DNA from: Vicinamibacteria bacterium
GTDB taxonomy: Bacteria; Acidobacteriota; Vicinamibacteria; Vicinamibacterales; UBA2999
Assembly (NCBI GenBank): GCA_025938035.1
Contig: JAICQE010000042.1
Span: forward strand, 1 to 25,346
DNA length: 25,346 nucleotides
Direction: 5' to 3'
Shown: piece after piece, positions 14,989 to 22,687 of the stretch
How the letters are laid out: each line of letters begins with the position of its first letter
Position numbering within the stretch: position 1 is the stretch's first letter
Translations under genes and position numbers: made by a program
Notes under the pieces: generated by a model
The model's database searches: none
What the model saw: the letters and a program-made list of their open reading frames with translations, nothing else
Told to the model about the DNA's origin: nothing

Positions 14989-15812
14989 TTCCCGATAACG
15001 AACCGCACGCGGAACCCGAGTCCCCCCAGGTTTGACTCCCCGTAGAGTTCCGACGCGCTCGAGACTTCGCTTCCCAGTGCGTCGCTGATCGTGGTCCACT
15101 GGGCTTCTCCGGTCACGCCGAACCATCTCGACATCCGGACTTCGACGCCACCAAGCGCGTGGTACCCCGTGAAGCGTTCGTCGACGTCGTCGCCGGGCTG
15201 CGCGAAATCGGACGTCTCCGAATACCTGTGCCAGCCGATACCACCACCGACGAAGGGGATTGCGCGTCGCGGGCGGACACGCCGCTGAAAGCGGTAGCCA
15301 CCCGTGAGTTCGACAGGTGTCATACGGACGTCCATCGCGATGCCAAGCGGAAACACTTCGCCATCGTCCACGAACACGCGTTCGCCGGTCTTCTGGAAAC
15401 GCGACAGACGGACGTTGACGAAGAAATTCTGCGGAAGGACGACCTCCACGCCGCCTCCGAAGAATGCTCCGCTCGACGACCCGAGGGTGGCTGCGAACGT
15501 GTCCGCGGCCGCGAATCGCATGAGCCCGATGTCGCCGAAGCCGCGAATGCTCGTCTGCGCGCGCGGTGCGGGAGCGGGCCGTACAGCCGCCGGCGGTTTC
15601 TGCTGCGGTTTCTGCTGCGCTGCGGTGACTGCCGGCAGCGCCGCGACACACGCCATGACGACGACACATCGAGCCGTGGCCCGTACAGCGAGCGTGGGGC
15701 GAGCCTTGTCAGGCTCGCCTCGCGAACCCGAAGGGTTCGCGCCACGATCATCTCGCGCCACTGGAGCTCGCGTCACAATCAACTCGCGCAGCTGGTGGAG
15801 GTGGCCGCTCAT
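14985..15812 (-). CDS. Outer-membrane beta-barrel protein with element-derived N-terminal extension
   Basis: The protein has 275 residues. From about residue 87 it alternates short beta strands with turns (GSSSGAFFGGGVEVVLPQNF, VELTGGYRFQRRVRPR, AIPFVGGGIGWHRYSE, LGGLGFRVRFVIGK). This suits a small eight-stranded OmpW/OmpA-like barrel. A hydrophobic signal segment lies at 44-65 (VVVMACVAALPAVTAA), followed by a Gln/Pro/Ala linker. The ATG at 15812 overlaps the S8 protease stop (ATGA), which supports it as the start. Residues 23-40 (RGANPSGS...ARPT) come from palindromic element B, so the signal peptide carries an unusually long n-region. The only later in-frame start, ATG for residue 53, would leave too short a signal peptide. 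The function is unknown; a structural or adhesive envelope role is a guess. Confidence 0.8.
   Translation of the reverse strand: MSGHLHQLRELIVTRAPVARDDRGANPSGSRGEPDKARPTLAVRATARCVVVMACVAALPAVTAAQQKPQQKPPAAVRPAPAPRAQTSIRGFGDIGLMRFAAADTFAATLGSSSGAFFGGGVEVVLPQNFFVNVRLSRFQKTGERVFVDDGEVFPLGIAMDVRMTPVELTGGYRFQRRVRPRRAIPFVGGGIGWHRYSETSDFAQPGDDVDERFTGYHALGGVEVRMSRWFGVTGEAQWTTISDALGSEVSSASELYGESNLGGLGFRVRFVIGK
15694..15745 (-). repeat. Palindromic element B (52 bp, two hairpins) in the beta-barrel gene
   Basis: Read on the minus strand it starts GTGGCGCG and ends GCCCCAC. It has two stems: CGCGAACCC/GGGTTCGCG with a three-base loop, and GGCGAGCC/GGCTCGCC with a TGACAA loop. Element C (25260-25312) has the same boundaries, the same second stem and loop, and differs only in the inner part of the first stem. 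Both copies are preceded by GATC and followed by GC. B encodes residues 23-40 of the barrel protein. Confidence 0.85.
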
Positions 15813-17359
15813 CGGACGATACCGAGACCGCGCAGGGCGGCGCGCGCGTTGATCAGGCCGTGGCCGTACTGATCGTCACGGCCTGCGGGGCCGAGGTCGG
15901 TAGCCGAGCGCTTCATGGCCGCTTCGATTGCCGAAGGTTTCGTAATTCCCTGCTGATAGAGCAGCGCCGCCAGGCCCGACACGTGGGCCGTGGACATCGA
16001 GGTCCCCTGAGCGAAGATGTAGGCAAAGACGTCGAAGCGCGGGGGACGGAAACCGCCCGCTCCGTTCAGGAAGGTGTCGGTGAAATCGAAGTCGTAGGTC
16101 TGCTGCAGGATCATGCCGTTGACACCACCGCGGTCGAAATCACCCCCGGGTGCCACCAGTTCGATGTACGGTCCCGTGCTGGAATACGTCGCGCGCTGCC
16201 GGTCCGAGCCGATCGCGCCGACCGACACCATGCCGTTGATCTGCTGCGCAAACTCCGCGAAGCGCGCGACCGGGTTGCCCTCGAGAAACTCGTTTCCTCC
16301 TGCAACGGCGAGAAATGCGCCGCGGCCCACGGCATACTGGACGGCTTCGCGCACCGCAGGTGCCGGCGGTCCGTCGCGACCGATGCTCAGATTGATCACT
16401 TTCGCGCCGTTGTCTACCGCGTAGCGGATGCCTCGGGCGACAACGTCGTCGGTGCCGAAGAACGGGCTCTCGAAATACTCGTCCCAGAAGCCATCAATCA
16501 CCTTGACCGGCATCAGCTTCACGTTGAACGCGATCCCCGCGACGCCCGCCGCGTTGTTCGTCACCTGGCCGATTGTCCCCGCGACGTGCGTCCCGTGACC
16601 ATGCAGGTCCACCGGCTGCGGGTCATCCCAGATGAAATCGTAGGGAGACACGAACCTGTCGGAGGCCCCGAGCTCCGGCGCAGCCGCAAACGGAACGCTC
16701 GCCGTCCCAAGCGCAGGGTAGACAACGCCGTCGATCGTCTGCGGGCTGAATTGAACGAACTGGAGCGACACGTTCGTGTAGGCCATCCCGCTATCGAGGA
16801 CCGCCACAGTCACCGAGGGCGATGAGCCGGGGTTGATGTCCCAGGCGCGTTCCATGTCGAGCGACGTGAAGTTCCACTGCAGCCCGTAGAGCGGGTCATT
16901 GGGCCGGAAGAGCGGCCGTACCCGATAGCGCGCCTGGGCGTAAGCGACATCCGGCTGCGCCGAGAGCCGGCTGGCCACCGCCTCGGGATCGACAGCCGGA
17001 TCGACTGCGACGAGATCGAACTCCGCGTAGGGAAGGCTCGGCGTGGAGCGTCCGGCAACGAGCGCCACGAGGTCCGCCTTCCGCGCGGCGGATGTGCCGG
17101 CCCTGAATTTCACGATGACGCTGCCTCGGACGTAGCGGCCACTGGCGGGCATCCGCCGCGTATGCGAATCGGTCGCCTTGAGTGCGGCGCGCGGCGCGGC
17201 GCTCGAGTGCAGGCCGCCGTCGATGGCGGTCACGGCGAGCGGCGAGGCCGATCGCCGTCCGGCGTTCGGCAACAGATCCTGGGCGGCGACCGTGGCCAAC
17301 CACAATGCGCCGCCGATGAACGCGGCGGCATGCGCGCGCGCCCGTCTCCGTATGCTCAT
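15809..17359 (-). CDS. S8 (subtilisin-family) secreted serine protease
   Basis: This 516-residue exported protease has an Arg-rich start and signal peptide (about 1-26, ending ATVAAQD). A propeptide (about 75-150) contains VRGSVIVKFRAGTSAARKAD and AQPDVAYAQARYRV, an inhibitor-I9/fervidolysin-like prodomain. The catalytic domain has the full triad: D189 (VAVLDSGMAY), H255 (HGHGTHVAGT) and S454 (GTSMSTAHVSG), plus oxyanion N356 (AGGNEF). The product should be a periplasmic or extracellular endopeptidase activated by removal of the propeptide. There is no C-terminal sorting or P-domain. A GAGG lies a few bases before the ATG. This is the first gene of the chain and its stop overlaps the next ATG (ATGA). 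A protease heading a sigma/anti-sigma operon may be either a regulated product or part of signal release; this is inference. Confidence 0.93.
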   Translation of the reverse strand: MSIRRRARAHAAAFIGGALWLATVAAQDLLPNAGRRSASPLAVTAIDGGLHSSAAPRAALKATDSHTRRMPASGRYVRGSVIVKFRAGTSAARKADLVALVAGRSTPSLPYAEFDLVAVDPAVDPEAVASRLSAQPDVAYAQARYRVRPLFRPNDPLYGLQWNFTSLDMERAWDINPGSSPSVTVAVLDSGMAYTNVSLQFVQFSPQTIDGVVYPALGTASVPFAAAPELGASDRFVSPYDFIWDDPQPVDLHGHGTHVAGTIGQVTNNAAGVAGIAFNVKLMPVKVIDGFWDEYFESPFFGTDDVVARGIRYAVDNGAKVINLSIGRDGPPAPAVREAVQYAVGRGAFLAVAGGNEFLEGNPVARFAEFAQQINGMVSVGAIGSDRQRATYSSTGPYIELVAPGGDFDRGGVNGMILQQTYDFDFTDTFLNGAGGFRPPRFDVFAYIFAQGTSMSTAHVSGLAALLYQQGITKPSAIEAAMKRSATDLGPAGRDDQYGHGLINARAALRGLGIVR

Positions 17360-17399
17360 GAAGACCTCGAGAACGTTGGCGAGTCAGGCAGGTGCGATC

Positions 17400-17427
17400 A
17401 TTGTAGCTTCCGCCTTAACGCGGAAGC
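17400..17427 (-). promoter_or_regulatory. GTCCGCC-type hairpin repeat with candidate -10 box upstream of the S8 protease
   Basis: In the 77-bp gap before the protease gene, GCTTCCGC (17406-17413) pairs with GCGGAAGC (17420-17427). On the minus strand the stem is followed at once by TACAAT (17405-17400), a good -10 box 41 bases before the ATG. No convincing -35 is visible. On that strand the stem and CTAC tail follow the pattern of the repeats at 7847 and 10561, with four base changes in the stem and spacer. The element may carry or sit beside the operon promoter. Confidence 0.5.
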
Positions 17428-17436
17428 CACTGGCAT

Positions 17437-18786
17437 CTACATGTGCACGAGCGGGTCGATTCCGTACTCCGCCGGATCGAGCGGCGCCTGGATGGCGCCG
17501 GCGAATCCTTCATGCCCTTCCCACAGATTGACTTCGAATGGCCGCGGGATCGGCGTCCGATCGGCGGCGAAGAGAACCTTTACTCGCGGCCGGTACGGGT
17601 CGGGCGCGTAGGCCTTGGTGACGACGGCGGTCTCCCCGCTGTCGAGGCGGACGAGGTTGCCGGCAGGATAGATCCCAACCAGCTGCACGAACCGCCGTAC
17701 GAGATTCTGATCGAACTGCTTGCCGTCGTTTCTCTGCAGGACGGACAGAATGCGATCGGTGGGAAACGCCTGTTGATACACCCGCTGCGATCGCATCGCG
17801 TCGTAGACGTCGGAGATTCCGCACAGCATCGTCGCCACGTTCAGTTCGGGCCGCGACACGCCGCGCGGATAGCCGGTGCCGTCAGCGCGCAGATGATGCT
17901 CGAACGCGACCACAGGGGCGAGCGCCGGCACTTCCGGCGTCGTCCGCAGAATCTGCGCGCCGTCCACGGTGTGCCGCTTCAGGATCTCGAACTCCCGGTC
18001 GGTCAGCTGCTCGGTCTTGTTGAGAATCTCCGGCGGTGTCCTCACCTTGCCAATGTCATGCAGCAGCGCGGCAAGACCAAGCTGGCGGAGCGCGGCGCCG
18101 TCGATCCCCAGCCCGCGTCCCTGACCCATGGTCAGGATCGACACGTTCACCATGTGGGTGAACGTGTAGTTGTCGTAGTTCTTGAGCGCGGTCAGGGCCA
18201 GCAGCGCCGTCCGGTTCTGCGCGACCGCCTGCGCCAGTGAGTCGACAATGCCGCGCGCGGCGTCGGCGTCCGGCTTTCCCTCGGTGGTCGCGCTGTCCCA
18301 CAGCCGTTCGGCAATGCCGACCGCGTCCTGGTACAGGTGCTGGAACGTGGCCATATCGCCGACCGCTTCGACGCGCTGCTCGACCTGCAGCTTCCCGACG
18401 CGGATGTGCTGCAGCCGCGGCGCGGGTGGTGCGGTGCCCCGTTCGGCTCGTGCGACGGTCTGCACGAGCTCGGTGATTTCCTCCGGCTCGACCCCGTCCT
18501 CGATCACGATGCGCTCGATGCCGGCCTGCTGGAGGCGGCGCATCAGCTCGCCCATGGTTTCTGCGGCACGCGGCACCGGCGTATCGCCGACGACGAGATC
18601 TTCCTCGACGATGCCGATGGTCAGCGTGGCGTGAGCGGCGAGTGCCACGGTAATCGTTTCCGCAAGCGCGGCGACGTTGCGCTTGACGATCGGATGATCG
18701 GGCGCATACAGCTGGGCGCCGCGCAGCGCCGCGGCCAGGCGGCGGGCGAGTTCCTCGGCGATGCGGGCGCGCGTGGTGGTGCTCAT
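17437..18786 (-). CDS. HD-GYP domain cyclic-di-GMP phosphodiesterase-like protein
   Basis: From ATG 18786 the protein has 449 residues. The N-terminal domain (about 5-118, with LYAPDHPIVKRN and LTIGIVEEDLVVGD) resembles that of the upstream HEAT protein. The HD-GYP domain (about 180-400) has the metal and catalytic motifs: HD at 243-244 (LLHDIGKVRTPPEILNK), H272 (LKRHTVDGAQIL), HH at 297-298 and DGTGYP (302-307). Active HD-GYP enzymes hydrolyse c-di-GMP to pGpG or GMP, and the intact motif predicts activity. There is no receiver domain, membrane segment or signal peptide, so it should be cytosolic. The start overlaps the stop of the HEAT gene (ATGA) and is preceded by GGAAGAG. A longer upstream frame lies inside the HEAT gene and is not needed. 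Confidence 0.92.
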   Translation of the reverse strand: MSTTTRARIAEELARRLAAALRGAQLYAPDHPIVKRNVAALAETITVALAAHATLTIGIVEEDLVVGDTPVPRAAETMGELMRRLQQAGIERIVIEDGVEPEEITELVQTVARAERGTAPPAPRLQHIRVGKLQVEQRVEAVGDMATFQHLYQDAVGIAERLWDSATTEGKPDADAARGIVDSLAQAVAQNRTALLALTALKNYDNYTFTHMVNVSILTMGQGRGLGIDGAALRQLGLAALLHDIGKVRTPPEILNKTEQLTDREFEILKRHTVDGAQILRTTPEVPALAPVVAFEHHLRADGTGYPRGVSRPELNVATMLCGISDVYDAMRSQRVYQQAFPTDRILSVLQRNDGKQFDQNLVRRFVQLVGIYPAGNLVRLDSGETAVVTKAYAPDPYRPRVKVLFAADRTPIPRPFEVNLWEGHEGFAGAIQAPLDPAEYGIDPLVHM

Positions 18787-21026
18787 GCGCTCTTCCGTTC
18801 GCGTCGCGTGCCGGCCGATGCGGCGGCTCGGGCGATCTTGCGAACCCCGCGGCTGCCGGTGGTGGCGGCCTCTTCGAGAACCGCCGCGGTTTCCGGTGAT
18901 CCGATCCGCTGCAGTGCCGTTGCCGCTGCCTCGCGCAGCCGCGCCGTCCTGGACGGTGCCCACCACGTGCCGCGATGGAGAGCGAGCCGCAGCGCGTGCG
19001 TTGACTGTGGATCGGCCGTCAAACCGCCCAGCGCTTCCATGATGTGCAGGTGTGCCGCCGTCATCGCCCCGCCAGGGCTGGTGGTGGACAGCACGTGACA
19101 GAGGAGGGGAATGGCCTTGTCGTCGCGCATCGAAATGAGCTGCTGAACGATGGCGTCGCGGGATGTGCCCCCCGAGCTGAGCGCGCGCTGCAGGATGGCG
19201 TAGGCGGCGCCGGACCCGATCTGAACGATGGCGCGCACGGCGTCGCGCTGAACCTGCTGGTCGGCGTCCCCGAGCAGGGACTCGAGCTCGGGCAGCGCCT
19301 CGTCCCCGCCGAACACCCGCAGCAGATCGATGGCCGTGCGGCGCACGGCCGGATTCGTCGAGGTCTTCAACTGTTCGACGGAGCTGCGGCCAACGGCACC
19401 GAAATCGAGGAGGATCTCGCGCAGCGCGCGGATGGCCTTGCTGTTTTCCTCAACCGCCAGCGCTTCGGCGAGCGGACGCACGGCTCCCGCGCCGATCGCG
19501 TGGCACAGGCGCGCGGCGGCGGCGACGCCACGATCGTCAGCCGTCCGCAGTTGCGAAACGAGGTGGCGAAGGAGCGGGCCCGTGGACAGCTTGTCCGCGA
19601 CGCCAGCGGCCGCCGACACCAGGAGGCCGCGCCCGCCCGCGTGCTGTTCGCGCAGGATTGCCGAGGCGAGGCTTTCGACGGCTTCGAGTTCGCCGAGGAG
19701 CACCCGCCGTTCGACTTCCGCCGCCACGATCGCCGCCAGTGCCGACCAGCGAATCGGGTCGTCCTCGATGCGCAGGAGATCGAGGAGCAGCTGCCCGTCC
19801 AGTTCGCGCAGCGCGTTGTCATCGATCGTGTCGAGCCACTGCTGAACGCGCTGCGGCGGGTCGTCGGCCACGCGCTCTACTTCAACGGCGCGCGTTCTCG
19901 CGAAGGACAGCTCACGACCGTACTCGTCGGACACGTACTTCTTGTCCGAATACGACGTCAGCATGTCGGCAGCGGCGCGCCACAGATCGTCGAAGCTCGC
20001 TTCCTTGCCGAGATCCGACGCGCGCGCCTTCCCCTCGGCGAGCGCGAGCAGCTGTTCCTTTCGCTCCGACTCCGTTACCAGCGCTTCGAATGCATGTGCG
20101 AGACGTTCGGTAGCCCCGCGATCGACGGCCACGGAGTTCGCGACAAACGACGCAATCGTGTCGTCGCTCATGCGATCGACGACCGACCGAGCGACCGCCG
20201 CCTCTTCAGGGCTGCCGGCTTTCCGCGCCGCGAGCACGCCGAGCAGCATCTCCGGGGTCAGCCGCGACATCGACGCCGCCATCGTGTCGAGGACGCGTTC
20301 GGTGTCGATCCCCTCGGCCGCGGCCGCGTCAACCGCCGTACGCAGCAGCTGCAGCAGCGCCGCCGCCGTCGCGCCCATGCCCGCACCGGCCACGGCGGAC
20401 GACGCCTGGAGCCGCGCGAGCAGCTCGCCGAAGCGCTCTGGATCGGTCACCGTCGCGACAAGCGCGGCCAGCGCTCGATCGTCGAGGGCGGCCGTTTCGC
20501 CCTGCAGGCAGCAGGCAATGATGCGGTCCCACGCCGCCTCCTCGCCGCCGGCGCGTTCCCGGAGCACCTCCGCGTAGTCGATCTCCCGGATGTCGAGGTG
20601 AGTACGGTCGGACGCGGCCCAGGCCTTGGCCACGCCGCCGTCCTGGATCAACTCCTCCGGTGGCCGAGACAGGATCAGGAGGAGGGAATGCCAATCCTCG
20701 GCCGCGGCCTCGCGCGTGACGCGAAGTTCCCCGACCAGCCGGTCATGGAGCAATGCGGCAAGTTCGCCGATCGCGGTGTCCGGTCTGGCGGGTGCGCGGC
20801 CATCGACGACGAGCATGTCTGGATGGATGCCGAGCGTGACGTCGCCGGCGGCCGTCAGCCGTTTCCCGGCCGACGTGACGCGGGACAAGGAAGCCGCAAT
20901 CGCGGGATGCGTGCCGGGATAGAGCGACACGGACCGTGCGGCAGATTTGCAGGCACGGGCGAATTCGGCGAGTGCCGTGCTCTGGTCGACCGGCAGCGGC
21001 TCGGCGGCGGGCGCAGAGAATGTCAT
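18783..21026 (-). CDS. HEAT-repeat protein with N-terminal domain shared with the HD-GYP partner
   Basis: This is a large soluble protein of 747 residues with no signal peptide or membrane segment. Residues 18-125 (SLYPGTHPAIAAS, VTLGIHPDMLVVDGR, IGELAALLHD) align with the N-terminal domain of the HD-GYP protein encoded next. A long Ala-rich helical middle follows. From about 555 to 740 there are tandem HEAT-like helix pairs (for example NPAVRRTAIDLLRVFGGDEA and DQQVQRDAVRAIVQIGSGAA), a scaffold for binding proteins. I recognise no catalytic motif. The coupled HD-GYP gene suggests a joint signalling role, perhaps as an adaptor or input component. The ATG at 21026 has a poor ribosome binding site. 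It is divergent from the nucleoside operon, so its promoter should lie in 21027-21374. Confidence 0.82.
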   Translation of the reverse strand: MTFSAPAAEPLPVDQSTALAEFARACKSAARSVSLYPGTHPAIAASLSRVTSAGKRLTAAGDVTLGIHPDMLVVDGRAPARPDTAIGELAALLHDRLVGELRVTREAAAEDWHSLLLILSRPPEELIQDGGVAKAWAASDRTHLDIREIDYAEVLRERAGGEEAAWDRIIACCLQGETAALDDRALAALVATVTDPERFGELLARLQASSAVAGAGMGATAAALLQLLRTAVDAAAAEGIDTERVLDTMAASMSRLTPEMLLGVLAARKAGSPEEAAVARSVVDRMSDDTIASFVANSVAVDRGATERLAHAFEALVTESERKEQLLALAEGKARASDLGKEASFDDLWRAAADMLTSYSDKKYVSDEYGRELSFARTRAVEVERVADDPPQRVQQWLDTIDDNALRELDGQLLLDLLRIEDDPIRWSALAAIVAAEVERRVLLGELEAVESLASAILREQHAGGRGLLVSAAAGVADKLSTGPLLRHLVSQLRTADDRGVAAAARLCHAIGAGAVRPLAEALAVEENSKAIRALREILLDFGAVGRSSVEQLKTSTNPAVRRTAIDLLRVFGGDEALPELESLLGDADQQVQRDAVRAIVQIGSGAAYAILQRALSSGGTSRDAIVQQLISMRDDKAIPLLCHVLSTTSPGGAMTAAHLHIMEALGGLTADPQSTHALRLALHRGTWWAPSRTARLREAAATALQRIGSPETAAVLEEAATTGSRGVRKIARAAASAGTRRERKSA

Positions 21027-21126
21027 TTCGTGGGCGACAGTGTTCGGTAATTGCTCACAATTTCACGGTGGCGGGGACCCGCGTCTCCCCATTTATCGTG
21101 GCTTTTTGCCCGCTCCTGCAGTCATC

Positions 21127-21202
21127 CGCCTTCGCCGAGGCTTCGGCGTGACTGGCGCCCGCCTTCGCCGAGGCTTCGGCGTGACTGGCGCCCGCCTTCG
21201 CC
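21127..21202. repeat. 33-bp tandem repeat (about 2.3 units) in the divergent intergenic region
   Basis: Two full 33-bp units start at 21127 and 21160, with a partial third at 21193. Each opens CGCCTTCGCCGAGGCTTCGG and contains the stem CGCCGA/TCGGCG with a four-base loop, followed by GTGACTGGCGCC. The units are adjacent, with no spacers. They lie in the 348-bp region between the divergent HEAT and pdp genes. The rest of that region (21027-21126) is ordinary unique sequence next to the HEAT start, with no clear promoter seen. Confidence 0.85.
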
Positions 21203-21216
21203 GCTGGGCGGGCTCC

Positions 21217-21340
21217 GGCGGGCACGCCCGCCTTCCGCTGCGGCGCGGCTTCGGCGGGACTGACATCCGCCTTCGCCACGTCGGGTCGCGAAGCGACCCG
21301 ACGAACAGAGTCTGCTTGACGGTCTGCTTCGCAGACCGTC
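21217..21340. repeat. Series of perfect hairpins upstream of pdp
   Basis: Three strong stems follow the 33-bp array. They are GGCGGGC/GCCCGCC (21217-21223, 21226-21232), CGTCGGGTCGC/GCGACCCGACG (21279-21289, 21293-21303) with a GAA loop, and GACGGTCTGC/GCAGACCGTC (21318-21327, 21331-21340) with a TTC loop. TTGACG (21316-21321) overlaps the last stem, and TATATT (21356-21361) lies 34 bases further on. The two are too far apart to form one standard promoter. They precede the pdp start at 21375, which has only a weak ribosome binding site. Confidence 0.8.
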
Positions 21341-21374
21341 CCGGCGCGACTGGCATATATTTGGGCGGCTCCCC

Positions 21375-22679
21375 ATGCGATTCGCGGATGTCATCGCCCG
21401 TAAGCGCGACGGGCAGGCCCTGACGCGCCCGGAGATCGACGTGTTCGTCCGTGGCGTCGTCGACGGCTCGGTGCCCGATTACCAGGCCGCCGCGCTGCTG
21501 ATGGCCATCGTGCTGCGGGGCATGAACGGGGAGGAGACGGCCGCGCTGACCGAGGCGATGGTCGCCTCCGGCGACCGTTTGGACCTGTCGGGCATTCCTG
21601 GACCGAAGGTCGGCAAACACAGCACCGGCGGCGTCGGAGACAAGGTCTCCATCATCGTGGTTCCTGTGGTCGCGGCGTGCGGCGTGGCGGTTCCGAAGAT
21701 GTCCGGGCGAGCGCTGGGCCACACCGGCGGGACCGTCGACAAACTGGAATCGATTCCCGGCTTTCGCGTTGACGCAAGCATCGCGGAGTTCAATCAGTTG
21801 ATGCGCGACGTCGGCGCGGCGATCGTCGGGCAGTCGCCGGCGCTGGCGCCCGCGGACAAGAAGATTTACGCGCTGCGCGACGTCACGGCGACCATCGAAA
21901 GCATCCCGCTCATCTCGGCTTCAATCATGAGCAAGAAGCTGGCGGAAGGATCCACCGCGCTCGTCCTCGATGTGAAGTGTGGCGACGGTGCGTTCATGAA
22001 GACCGAGCAGGATGCGCGGGTGCTGGCCCAATCGCTGGTGGAAATCGGGGCGCGTGCGGGTCTTCGCACCGAGGCACTCATCACGCGCATGGATGCACCG
22101 ATTGGCCATGCCGTCGGGAACGCCGTCGAGATCATCGAATGCATCGAGGTGCTGAAAGGGCGTGGACCTGCTGATCTCGTGGAGCTGACCCTGATTGTCG
22201 CCACACGGATGTTGATCATGTCCGGCCGGTACGACGCGGGCAGCGCCGGACGCGCGGTCCGGCACGCGATCGAGTCGGGCGAGGCGCTGGCGAAACTCCG
22301 CGCCATCATCGAGCGCCAGGGTGGTGATGCAGCGGTCGTCGACGACTATCAACGGCTCCCGTGGGCCGCGTACCGGACGGAGGTCGCGGCGCCACGCTCG
22401 GGGTATGTCCTGCGGCTCGGTGCCGAACTGGTGGGGCGGGCCGCAATCGCGCTCGGCGCCGGACGCGAGCGCCCCGGCGAGCGGATCGATCACGGTGCCG
22501 GTGTGCTGATCGCCGCGCCTGTCGGCCACAAGGTATCAGCCGGCGACACCGTTCTGACTCTTCTGACAAACACCGCCAGTACGTTCGACGTCGCCCGTGC
22601 CTTCGCGGAGCGGGCGATTACCATCGGCGAGACCGCGCCACGGGCGCGGCCGATTCTCATCGACATATGCACGAATTAG
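21375..22679 (+). CDS. pdp: Pyrimidine-nucleoside phosphorylase
   Basis: The enzyme splits thymidine, uridine or deoxyuridine with phosphate into the base and (deoxy)ribose-1-phosphate. The 434-residue length fits the family. An N-terminal helical domain (MRFADVIARKRDGQALTRPE, DGSVPDYQAAALLMAI) is followed by the phosphate-binding GKHSTGGVGDKVSI (80-93), GRALGHTGGTVDKLESIPGF (111-130) and SIPLISASIMSKKLAEGS. K108 precedes MSGRALGHTGG. In the family, Lys here marks the broad-specificity Pdp/PyNP group, whereas DeoA-type thymidine phosphorylases carry Met, so I prefer pdp to deoA. The C-terminal alpha/beta domain has the biotinyl-like GERIDHGAGVLIAAPVGHKV. It is the first gene of a salvage operon and is preceded by a hairpin-rich region. 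Confidence 0.94.
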   Translation: MRFADVIARKRDGQALTRPEIDVFVRGVVDGSVPDYQAAALLMAIVLRGMNGEETAALTEAMVASGDRLDLSGIPGPKVGKHSTGGVGDKVSIIVVPVVAACGVAVPKMSGRALGHTGGTVDKLESIPGFRVDASIAEFNQLMRDVGAAIVGQSPALAPADKKIYALRDVTATIESIPLISASIMSKKLAEGSTALVLDVKCGDGAFMKTEQDARVLAQSLVEIGARAGLRTEALITRMDAPIGHAVGNAVEIIECIEVLKGRGPADLVELTLIVATRMLIMSGRYDAGSAGRAVRHAIESGEALAKLRAIIERQGGDAAVVDDYQRLPWAAYRTEVAAPRSGYVLRLGAELVGRAAIALGAGRERPGERIDHGAGVLIAAPVGHKVSAGDTVLTLLTNTASTFDVARAFAERAITIGETAPRARPILIDICTN

Positions 22680-22687
22680 ACACGCCA

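Noticed and set aside
14989..15669. N-terminal extension of the alkyltransferase frame (GC-rich, Arg-rich)
   Set aside because: It overlaps the beta-barrel gene completely. The ATG at 14988 makes a 4-nt overlap and begins directly before the conserved fold.
19044..21050. 668-codon open frame antisense to the HEAT gene
   Set aside because: Its composition is Arg/Gly/Ala/His-rich and typical of a shadow frame. The opposite strand has clear helical repeats and a coupled partner.
21127..21340. Possible CRISPR array
   Set aside because: The 33-bp units are directly adjacent without spacers, the other stems differ in sequence, and no cas gene is nearby.
21316..21361. Standard sigma-70 promoter for pdp from TTGACG and TATATT
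   Set aside because: The spacing is 34 bases, about twice the accepted value, and TTGACG is partly inside a perfect hairpin.
22361..22666. Longer N-terminus for the nucleoside transporter
   Set aside because: It lies inside pdp in another frame, and its Arg-rich sequence is unlike any CNT N-terminus.
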